From Luidia sarsii (taxonomy: Eukaryota; Echinodermata; Asteroidea; Paxillosida; Luidiidae): a stretch of DNA of 64,000 nt. The notes beneath the pieces were generated by a model that saw only the letters and a list, made by a program, of their open reading frames with translations, made no database searches and was not told the DNA's origin. Location of the stretch: contig OX465104.1 of the NCBI GenBank assembly GCA_949987565.1, positions 2,639,974-2,703,973 of the forward strand. The letters are read 5' to 3'. Both the position numbers and the translations under genes were made by a program. Below are positions 1 to 8,982 of the stretch, piece after piece (within the stretch, counting starts at the first letter, position 1; each line of letters begins with the position of its first letter).

Positions 1-445
1 AGCGGTGCTTTTACCTAGAAGCTTTACGATTTATCTGCCTAGACTTTTGGAGATAGAGAATGATGGTAGACTGCAGTTGACGGAAGATAAGGGACGAACC
101 TTTTCTCTTCCCAAAATACCCCCCAAAAAGATCAAATAGATGATTTAATCATTACCATACTAATAGCTTTTTGCGCATTGCGTCACTGGAAAATATCAAA
201 TCCATCTGTTTGAACTAACAAACAGAAAATATTGATTTTTGTTTAAGATTAGTCAGTAAGCAGTTTGCAACATTTGTGTACAACACTCTATTAACGGACT
301 AAATGGGAAGATGTTATTGAAAATGCGAATACCGGGTAGCTCTTAAAGAACTACAATTGACATCCAAGCAATCAAATTCAGACGCATCAGACAATAATAT
401 TTGATACAGACAGAAGGTAAATCATCCTGATCTTTGATGTCTTTT

Positions 446-810
446 AAAGACCCAAATACAACATTGGGAAGATCGGGAAACATCGATGTCCACAGATTTC
501 CTTCTTATTTACACAGCTTGTAGATGGTCATGATAGAATCCTCATGCTGAAATATTACGGTCTGGGATGCTGCACCTTTCGAGAAATCTTCACTCAAACA
601 TCAACAAATAGTTTATTACTCGCGAGTAATAAAGTATTACACTACAAAATGGTGCAAAAACCGTGACGGTTTTTGGCCTTTTCTACTTTCTCGGATTACA
701 AATTGAGCTAAAACCTTTGCAGTGTTGCTTTTTGGGAATGTTTTATGGTTTAACACACAAACTGTGGCAATCTCTTGACCTTTACCAATGTTGTATAGGG
801 CCTTTAGCTT
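446..810 (-). repeat. dispersed inverted-repeat element, family A, copy 1
   Basis: This is a minus-orientation copy of the element at 5799-6325. Shared features are the ACTCGCGAGTAATAAA palindrome, the block with CATCGATGTCCACAGATTTCC, and ends related to CCAATGTTGTATAGGGCCT. The internal open frame at 663-890 is not a gene. Confidence 0.7.
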
Positions 811-2540
811 CTAAAATGTCAACTTCCAGCATTATCGAATCTCTAGAAGTCACCAGGGATGTTTTACAGTCACTCGTTTCATATCGTTAGTTTGGTGGGA
901 TTTTGTTTTTACATTATTCTTTTTTTTTGTATTGCCTTTCAGCGGCGTGAGTGTATGCAAAAGGTTCCTTGCATTAAAAGCATCCGAGTGGTGTGTACTC
1001 ATTATGTCATAGTAACCAGGCCGGCGATTTTTTAGTTGCTTCGATATAGTAGAACTTACTTCATGTGTTTTGTTTTTCCTCTCCTTGATTGTGGCTGATA
1101 ATTATAGTTTGTACGTAGTTAAAAATGATATTATGAATTAATGATATACCTTGATGAGGTGCAGGCAAGGTGGAACACTTTTAAAAAACATCTTCGGTGA
1201 GAGAAAAGGTTTTTTCAGTTTGTTCGTAATGTTTTCTTTCTGTCCAGCAGATGAAGCTTCTGAAATCACACTGGGATTCAAGGGTGTGGTTTCCGGTACC
1301 TTGTCGAGTACAGGCACGTTGTGTGTGGTTCTTTTTTTCTGTCAGAGTGTCGAGGTATTTGAAGGACATTAGGGAACAACGTGCGCCGATCGGCTCATTG
1401 CCAAATTGGCCGGTGAGCGTTTGCGCAGAATACACTGTAGTTCGGTCAGCTAGCAACTGTCAAGTCGTCTTTTGTTTTCCCATTGATGTCAGGCAGCAAG
1501 TATGGTTATGAAACAAGGAGATGGCATGTACTGGGACCACGACTGGCAAGCCAGTTGTCTAGGAAGTGCTAAAAAAAAAAGCTGACTTCTGTCCGTACGG
1601 GTGGCTTTTTTCCGGAGCTTGGAACCAAGAAAGTGTTGACGATGTTTCACAGATCAACACCTAGTGAGCTACACTCACTCAGTGCCAATAAATGAAGCTG
1701 GTTTTTGTTAGGTCACAATTTCACAACTGCCCCAAACACACCTCGATTTTGTAACCTGAGATTTGGGGCCCAATTTCGTAGAGCCGCTTAAGTGTGGAAA
1801 TCTGTTCAGCAAGAAATTCTTTTCACGGTTCACAAAGGAGATTGCCAACCGCATTTCACTCGATGCTTTTGGAACATGATCTCAATCAGTTTGCTTTTCA
1901 CAATCCTACGTTATTAGATGGGGGCTTATGCTGCCTGTCTTAACCTGTTTCTTTTTGAAACGAACTTGGAATCTTCTACAGGAACTAAAATGTATCATTG
2001 CATATACATACAGTCATAATAACTTTGGTAAAGTAGCGGTCCAAATGACCCATTCGGTTCTGTCCAATTCAACTTAATTGTGATTTTTAAGTGTGTTCTA
2101 ATCATTATAACCAGTGCCATGTATTTAGCTATCTACTGCATTTGGTTAAAAACCTCTGCATTTTGCTGAACGCTCTCTGTGTTCTATAACAAACTGCAGG
2201 GGTGATTGCATTCTTCCGACTCGATATCCTATTGAAATATTGGTTTTTATTTTGAACACTGCACTTCGTCTCGAGTACATCAGAAAACAAAGACACTCTG
2301 TTCTTTGTGACTTATTTTTTTTAAGCATTGCATTTGCATGTATTACAAAATAAATAATAAACCAATAATGTGAAAGTGTATTATTGTTTTGAGTTTGTGT
2401 GTCGTGCTATTAAATGGGGTTGTGGGGTTTTTTTTACGTTGGAAACGGTTGGATACATTTATATTTTTTTGTGAAGAGTCATCTTTGTGTACATTGGAAA
2501 TTGCAGACAATAACAAGTGGCTTAATAGGCGTTTGTTGGT
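811..2540. other. non-coding stretch
   Basis: AT-rich DNA with no supportable gene. A partial copy of the GGGGCC-TTCATAGAGC-GCTTAAG element starts at about 1769. The overlapping open frames at 1151-1511 lie on both strands and look like chance. Confidence 0.5.
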
Positions 2541-2548
2541 GGGGCTTA

Positions 2549-2642
2549 GTCTGGTTCCCGACCCCTACCTGGTCTCCAGACGCCTCATCACGTCCTCAGG
2601 ACGTGAGACGTCTGGAGACCAGTAGGGGACGGGAACCAGCCT
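2549..2642. repeat. fold-back hairpin
   Basis: CTGGTTCCCGACCCCTAC and TGGTCTCCAGACG on the left are answered by CGTCTGGAGACCA and GTAGGGGACGGGAACCAG on the right, around a short GTCCTCAGGAC centre. The arms are nearly perfect over about 40 bases. Confidence 0.7.
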
Positions 2643-2949
2643 AGGTGGGGCTCTTTTGGGAACAGCCATTCTGCAATTAGTTTAATTCATAAATACATGC
2701 AGGGCCTACATGCTGAATTCACATTCTTTTTGCAGTGGGGGCCTTACCTATTGTAGACGATATTTGTAGACGATAGCCATTGTCTGTCACAACCCTTTGG
2801 GAAAGAAATTTGACCTAAACTTTCCCCAGAATCATGATTTTTTAAAAGAACTTTAAAAAATTGACCAAACTGGTCGAATTTGATGCTGTAACGGAAAATG
2901 CCACTCGTATTTCCTGGCTTGGTTAGGTGTCGGCGATTGTCACGAATCT

Positions 2950-3245
2950 TCTCTTTGACTAGTGAATAATAATTGCCCTGGCAACAGTTGTCATACCGAC
3001 CAGGACGGCTCAGCCGACTCGCCTGTACCCTTCGGCTGGCCGGACGAACGGTCGCCGGTGCCGGCGTGACCCCTCGATACCATGGCAACCGGAAATGAGC
3101 GGGCTGGAGAGCAGGGTGGATGCGGTCGCCATGGAGATCATCGGAGTGACGTATCATTACCTGGATGATTTTGATCAGAGCAGCCAGGAAGGAGGAGGAT
3201 GAGGAATCACTGGAAATTGAAGATACCCCGCCATCTATGCTTTGA
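2950..3245 (+). other. GC-rich, CpG-rich island with an unassigned open frame
   Basis: About 250 bases are strongly GC- and CpG-rich in AT-rich surroundings. One plus frame is open for about 75 codons and includes MSGLESRVDAVAMEIIGV before a TGA. A different frame reads KEEDEESLEIEDTPPSML-stop at the 3' side. A 178-residue minus frame also spans it. I do not recognise any product. It could be an exon of an unplaced gene, an old promoter island or a repeat. Confidence 0.3.
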
Positions 3246-3489
3246 AAGAGAAGTACATGTAAAAGGTCGCGTTTTGGCATAGGATGTAAGCATGAAGTCC
3301 CCTGAAATTGTATTCATTTGTTAGTCTTTCCCACATAAATTTGGTGGGGAAATGTGATTGAATTAACATGCTTATTGGGCTACTATGCCCTCCATGGTGG
3401 TGTATTAAAAGGTCTCTGTAATAAATATCACAGTCAAGCTCATTTTCTGCTGTCATCGAGGGATCTGAAGTGTACAAACACATTTGCAA

Positions 3490-4050
3490 GTTTCTTTTTC
3501 TTATAGCGGAGTCAACAATAATTATTGGTCATAAAGATGAGGGCGCTATTGCAAGGTCGTGTCAGGAACCCGCCGCGTTTAAATAAAAAACCAGACGACT
3601 AAGATTAACTTTCAACTGCAAATTAATCCCTTTGGATTAGGTTTGATGAAAAACTTTACTTAATGATTATGAAGCATACATTTTGGCAGTAAATCAACAG
3701 GTTCAAGGATAGTCTGCAGGAAAAACCAGAATTTTTCAGAAAATAATTGTTGTACACCGTGCAACCCTAGGTTGCTGGCGGCTGACCGCTAGAGGGCTCA
3801 CTTCACATCGACACAATAATGGCGACACTTTAATCCTCATTCCAACGCGCGTGTATTTAAAAACATTTCAAAAGTCCTTCTCAAAATTGCTTAAAATGAT
3901 TGCTAAAGCCCATGTCCACCGGACAAGGTAAGTTTAGATGAATATGGGTGTCTCCTAGGTGGTAGAAGGTGTGCCTTTTGAGTGCGTTATTTAATTTAAA
4001 GTATGATGTTTATGACAATGACTGAGAAGTACTAACCTTCCTCCATGTAC
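3490..4050. other. non-coding stretch
   Basis: AT-rich sequence; no gene, RNA or repeat structure recognised. Confidence 0.4.
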
Positions 4051-4059
4051 TAACACAGT

Positions 4060-4350
4060 ACTACTACTTAGTACTAGTACTACTAGTACTAGTACTACTA
4101 GTACTACTAAGTACTAGTAGTAGTACTAGTCTACTACTACTTACTAGCGGTACTACTGCTTTGTACTAGCTAGTACTACTACTACTAGTACTACTACTAC
4201 TAGTAATACAAATAGTCAAGTAGAAGTAGTAGTACTAGTAGTACTACTAGTACTAGTAGTAGTACTACTACTAGTACTGAGTAGTACTCACTAGTACTAG
4301 TAGTAGTACTAAGTAGTAGTAGTACTAGTAAGTAGTAGTACTAGTAGTAG
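4060..4350. repeat. self-complementary (AGT/ACT)n trinucleotide tract
   Basis: TACTACTAGTACTAGTAC-type sequence alternates between AGT and ACT runs, so most of the 290 bases are locally palindromic around ACTAGT and AGTACT. Confidence 0.85.
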
Positions 4351-4443
4351 TCCGAGTAACTTGGACCCTTAGTCCCTTACAATCGCCCGACCCTAATTTT
4401 TTTTTAAAGGGCGATTGTAAGGGTCCAAGTTACTCGGACTACT
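4350..4443. repeat. fold-back element, family B, copy 1
   Basis: GTCCGAGTAACTTGGACCC and CTTACAATCGCCC are answered by GGGCGATTGTAAGGGTCC and AAGTTACTCGGAC. Relatives lie at 7960-8065, 9408-9790 and 41170-41590. Confidence 0.75.
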
Positions 4444-4859
4444 AACACAGTAATATTAATTATTATTACTACAGTACAATACTAACACTTGACTAACACT
4501 ACAGTAACAGTAAATGACTGAATGAATGACAGTGAATGATACTACTACTAGATCATATGTCGGGCTGCACTACAGTAACAGTATCCTCCAGTTACCAGTT
4601 TTTGACGGTATAACTAGTATAAAGCCTTTTCTTCAAGCTGACCAATGTGGACGAAAGTATCAAAATAAAAGAGGTCTCATTCACTTTTTCCACACCACAG
4701 ACTAAACAAGTATTAGAATGAACATGTGATTAATTGTATTTGTTGTTCCTATCTCTACAGCAGCAAAGTCTGCAAGCCCCAAGCTCACCAGCACGAGTTG
4801 AAGTGACGAGAAAGTCATGGATGCAGCCTGGAGATTTCCAACCATCCATCCAGCAACCA

Positions 4860-5075
4860 TTCATGAAGCCAGTCAGTCAATCAACCAACTAACCAGTCAA
4901 TGAGCCAACCAATCAGCCAAACCAACCAATCAACCAACCAGTCAACTTGCCAGCCAACCATCCAGCCAGTGAACTATTTAGAGAGACAGCCATGCCAACC
5001 AGTCAACCTAGTCAGCCAGTCAACAGGTCAACTTGTCCTCCAACTGGCCAGTCAGTCAACCAACCAATCAAACTT
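4860..5075. repeat. degenerate CCAACCAGTCAA minisatellite
   Basis: Short CAACCA and CAGTCAA motifs repeat imperfectly in this stretch. The open frames across it (4900-5256) read mostly Gln, Pro, Thr and Asn and are repeat products. Confidence 0.55.
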
Positions 5076-5317
5076 AGCAGGAGATTTTTTTTTTGGGGAG
5101 GATCTCTTGGAAAGGGTTGCCAACGAGACCAAAGTCATTTTTCTATACACTGCATGTTACCGGTTACAGTTTTGTATTTCGTCCACAACTGTCTGCAATA
5201 AGCTAACACTCCTTGCTGCTTCACGCAACTCGCATCCAACTAACCTCAAATCATAACTAAAAGCAAAAAATTGTTGCAAACTGCTCATCAATGACTAAAA
5301 TGACCTGCAATACATGA

Positions 5318-5412
5318 ATCTCAAAAGTTCGAGGCCCCGACGTTTCGATCCTAGCGGGACCTTTCTCAAAGGTCCCGCTAGGATCGAAACGTCGGGCCCT
5401 CGAACTTTTGAG
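5318..5412. repeat. fold-back hairpin, family C, copy 1
   Basis: CTCAAAAGTTCGAGG, then CCGACGTTTCGATCCTAGCG and GGACCTTT, are followed at once by their reverse complement. Each arm is about 45 bases with almost no loop. Other copies are at 5990-6118, 7671-7770, 14918-15012, 28497-28605, 30702-30750, 33650-33735, 33787-33845 and 50809-50890. Confidence 0.85.
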
Positions 5413-5422
5413 GCTCTCATCA

Positions 5423-5666
5423 GGGGCCGATTTCATAGAGCCGCTTAAGCACCAAAAGTTACTTAAGCATGAAAAATCTTCCTCAGAAAGAATCAGGTTG
5501 CCAGCCAAAATTCCACTTGTATTTCACATGAAGCAACCAATTGTAGAATATGAGTCAAGTACAACAAGTATCGAGTGAAATATAGTTGGCAATCTCGTTT
5601 TAACCAGGGGAGAAATTTCGTGCTTAGCAGATTTTTACGCTTAAGCAGCTCTATGAAATTGGCCCC
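5423..5666. mobile_element. short inverted-repeat element (MITE), family D
   Basis: The left end GGGGCC, TTTCATAGAGC, GCTTAAGC pairs with the right end over 28 bases at 26 matches. The interior is non-coding. Partial relatives lie at 1769-1860 and 40150-40215. No target duplication is clear. Confidence 0.75.
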
Positions 5667-5798
5667 AGAACTGTTTTAGAATTAGACTCCAGCAGACCCT
5701 CGGTCGATGCCGTCCGTCATTTGCATGGTCCCCAGCATTAACTGATAAAAACAACTTCTGTGGTGGCAGGGTTTTTTTTACACATCCTTTTTTTTTTA

Positions 5799-6325
5799 GG
5801 CTCTATACAACATTGGTAAAGGTCAAAAGATTGCCACAGTTTGTGTGTGTATTAAACATTCCAAAAAAAGCAATCCTGCGTACCGGTAAGTTTTAGCTCA
5901 AATAGTCATCTGAGAAAGAAGAAAAAGTTAAAAAAAAAAGGCACAGTTTTCGCACCGTTCTGTAGTGTAAGAGTGATGTACACAAAATTTGCAAACTGCA
6001 AATTCAAAATTTGCAAACTCAAAATTTAGTGGGCCTGACATTTCGATCCTAGCAGGACCTTTCTCAAAGGCAGAAAAAGGTCCTGCTAGGATCGAAACGT
6101 CAGGCCCTCTAAATTATGTAGTGAAAGAATTTTTTTATTACACGCGAGTAATAAACTATTTGTTGATGTTTGAGTGAAGATTTCTCGAGAAGTACAGCAT
6201 CCCAGACCATAAGATTTCAACACGAGGATTCTATCATGACCATCTACAAACTGTGTAAAATAGAAGGAAATCTGTGGACATCGATGTTTCCTGATCTTCC
6301 ACAGTATTGTATTGGGCCTTTATGC
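5799..6325 (+). mobile_element. dispersed inverted-repeat element, family A, copy 2, with a nested family C hairpin
   Basis: The ends are related in inverted orientation (GGCTCTATACAACATTGG against CAGTATTGTATTGGGCC). The family C hairpin at about 5990-6118 interrupts it. Copy 3 at 16998-17305 runs through the same point without the hairpin. Confidence 0.7.
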
Positions 6326-6486
6326 ATGCCAAATCATCATTGTACAGTTTGTAACTAAACCTTTTACAATAAAATCATTTGTCACTCAAATCATCTGTCT
6401 CTGTTTAGCTTTGATTGTTCTCGGCTAATAGCGGCTGATCTCTGTTTCCATTACCATAATCTCCGACCCCCCCCCCCCCATCAGCT

Positions 6487-6799
6487 CTGATTCTGGCTCT
6501 GACGCAGGCTCTGGCTTTGGCTCAGGCTCTGGCTTTGGCTCAGGCTCTGGCTTTGGCTCAGGCTTTGGCTCTGACTCAGGCTCTGGCTTTGGCTCAGGCT
6601 CTGGCTCTGACTCAGGCTTTGGCTCAGGCTCTGGCTTTGGCTCAGGCTCCGGCTCTGACTCAGGCTCTGGCTTTGGCTCAGGCTCTGACTCAGGCTCTGG
6701 CTTTGGCTCAGGCTCTGGCTTTGGCTCAGGCTTTGGCTCTGACTCAGGCTCTGGCTTTGGCTCAGGCTCTGGCTTTGGCTCAGGCTCCAGCTCCGTCTC
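6487..6799. repeat. 18-bp minisatellite
   Basis: The unit GGCTCTGGCTTTGGCTCA is repeated about 17 times with GACTCA variants. Flanking sequence to about 6890 (GTCTCTGTTATCCAAAAGC and onward) matches dispersed copies at about 40510-40580 and, inverted, 52860-52920. The array therefore seems to be an expansion inside a dispersed repeat. The open frame at 6517-6882 is a repeat product. Confidence 0.85.
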
Positions 6800-6889
6800 T
6801 GTTATCCAAAAGCTGGGGTGAAAACAAATTGGGCTGGGAGTTCATTGTTGAAGGGAGTCTTTTTCAAAACAAAGCCAAGTAGGCCTCCC

Positions 6890-7400
6890 ATTTTTTTCCA
6901 TTTCACTTTCAAATGAGAGACAGAAAAATAATGGTCTCAATGTTAAAGCCTAAACCTGGTTCTGGAAGAGGTCCAAGATTTCCAAAAGCTAATACTGGAC
7001 CCTTTAAAGGTAGGGTACGCCATTTTGCCAAGGTCAAATAATCACGTCCATGCTTTGTCTAACCCAGCATAATAAAGATGCATGAACCAAGATTTAATTT
7101 TGCCCCAAATTCATCAACCATTTCATGAGAAAAACAGTGGGAAAAAAAATTATATGCTAACCTTTGTTTCAAACATAGAGGGCGGTATTTGTAAAAAGGG
7201 CACCTTTGTCCCAATGATCATCTGCGGGTGATTGATTTTTTAATAAGCCTAAAACCTAGGGGCGCAATAAATTAATAAATTAATTTCATATAAAAATCAT
7301 ATAAAAAGTCATATAAAAATTATGGAAAAAGTATTTATACTGTCATGCCACAAGTCAAACAAAAAATGCTTCTGACTGGCACCCCAGCCCAGCAAAGACT
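6890..7400. other. non-coding stretch
   Basis: AT-rich; nothing recognised. Confidence 0.4.
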
Positions 7401-7480
7401 ATTTGGGAAGGCTGCCATCTAAGGGCTGGATAGCTCAGATGGCAAAAGTGCTGGCACAAAAAAAGTCCCTGTCGAGTCAG
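7400..7480 (+). repeat. tRNA-derived SINE fragment
   Basis: GCCATCTAAGGGCTGGATAG and CTCAGATGG carry an A box. The 3' part diverges. It is the same family as the copies at 28943, 38270 and 40373 and the minus copy at 47940. Confidence 0.65.
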
Positions 7481-7670
7481 TTTTCTTTGGGGGGAGGGGG
7501 GGGGTTCTGAACAGAATCATATAAATCTTGTTTTCACCCTCTACTTTGAAATATTAAAAGGGGAACTGGGTCTCTGATGCAACTTTGCATACCATAACTG
7601 ATAACAAAATGATATACAAAAATGTTGCAAACTGCTTACTGACTAAAATTACCAAAATGCAAATCTTAAA

Positions 7671-7770
7671 ATTTAGTGGGCCTGACGTTTCAATCCTAGC
7701 AGGACCTTTCTCAAAGGCAGACTTTGAGAAAGGTCCTGCTAGGATCGAAACGTCAGGCCCACTAAATTTT
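7671..7770. repeat. fold-back hairpin, family C, copy 3
   Basis: AAATTTAGTGGGCCTGACG, ATCCTAGCAGGACCTTTCTC and AAAG fold back on their reverse complement. Outside it the matching family flank ACTGCTTACTGACTAAAAT is present. Confidence 0.85.
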
Positions 7771-7959
7771 AAGACATATCAAAATGCTAGTACATGTAGT
7801 AGTACATGTAGCTATTGGTATTATTATATCCATGATTAACCATAGCCCTGGTGCTCCATTTTTTTTTTATTTTTTTTTTACGATACAATAAAAACATTTT
7901 AGTTTAACTTTAAATTAAAAGAGCTATACAGTTACTGTAGCTACCCTAGTCGTATTTAG

Positions 7960-8065
7960 TCAAAGTAACTTGGTCCTTACAACCGCCCTTTTTAAAATTT
8001 GAGGGATCGGACGATAGTCCAAGTTTTAAAAAGGACGATTGTAGGTCCAAGTTACTCTGAGCATG
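7960..8065. repeat. fold-back element, family B, copy 2
   Basis: AAGTAACTTGG and CCTTACAACCGCCCTTTTTA are answered by TAAAAAGGACGATTGTAGG and CCAAGTTACT. Confidence 0.7.
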
Positions 8066-8228
8066 GAGGAGCCTATTCAGAGTCTTTATCTAGGTGCAAA
8101 CTTGTCGTAATTATCACAAATTTGGACATAGAAAAGTGTAGTTTAACCCCAGGTCAATGCGATAATGTGGGTGTTGTGCCTAAACAATGAAATTAGACGA
8201 AACTAAAAACTGTAAAAATGCCGGATAC

Positions 8229-8328
8229 TTCCCCAGGTGAGGTTCGAACTCACAACCTTTGCATGACTCAGCAACGCGTGGGTCACTGTCTATAAGTACA
8301 ACGCGCTAACCAATTGTGCTACTGGGGA
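8229..8328 (-). tRNA. tRNA-Ile(UAU) with an intron of about 26 nt
   Basis: On the minus strand the acceptor stem TCCCCAG pairs fully with CTGGGGA. The A box is TAGCACAATTGG and the T arm GTGAG-TTCGAAC-CTCAC contains the B box GTTCGAACC. The anticodon stem TTGTA/TGCAA closes a loop CTTATAA with anticodon TAT. About 26 nt (GACAGTGACC...GAGTC) sit just after the anticodon, the usual place for a tRNA intron. tRNA-Ile(UAU) genes of animals typically carry one. A TTTTT run about 16 nt downstream could stop RNA polymerase III. The first pair is U-A, where G-C is usual. I see only one copy, so it is more likely a gene than a SINE. Confidence 0.82.
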
Positions 8329-8399
8329 CGGCCGGATTGAGAGGGGAATCGTTAGTCTATGATTATTAGAACAATAATTCTACAAAATTTATTTTTTAC

Positions 8400-8982
8400 G
8401 TGCTCAAAAATCAATCCCAATATATGATTTCTGTTTTTCGATGATTAAAAGGAAAATCGTTCATAGGAAAAATTAGAAAAAATGGCAAACCGATAACATT
8501 TTCATGCGACGAAATTATTTACCAGACTATTTCCTTCATCATTATCCATGTAGATAATACATTGAGAGTAGGATACTAGACTAGTCCAACAAAATAGAAG
8601 TAACCATTTTAGTGAAGGGGTAACAAAACTGCATATTTTTTATGTTTATTAAAAATAACCATTTTATAGTGATAAAACCTAGTTATATTAAAATTTATTT
8701 CAAATATATTATAAAAAAAATCTTAACGTTGGTAAATGGTTTTGCTAGTTTGAATGTAAAATCGCCTTTGATGTATATTTGGGTCTTACCATTATTTGAT
8801 CACCCCTCTGTTTATTATGTGGCCCGCTGTATGAAGGTAAACTGTACGTAGGTAAACCTTCCTCCATGGGTAAACTGAGGACGTGTAACATTACTTATTA
8901 ATTTGGCCCACGAAGCTTCGACGAAAACGGGGGAAATAATGAAAAAATCTACTTGACGTTTTCATGACAGTCTCTGTCCAAA
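8400..8982. other. TMF1 upstream region
   Basis: The stretch is AT-rich up to about 8890 and has no gene. No TATA box in a convincing position or core promoter element could be assigned. The last 90 bases before the TMF1 ATG become mixed in composition and presumably hold the 5' UTR and promoter, but this is inferred only from position. Confidence 0.3.

Noticed and set aside
2744..3280. 178-residue minus-strand open frame as a gene
   Set aside because: No family is recognisable, only part lies in the GC-rich island, and competing frames on the other strand are equally open.
6517..6882. Ala/Gln/Leu repeat protein
   Set aside because: It is the frame of the 18-bp minisatellite with no supporting context.
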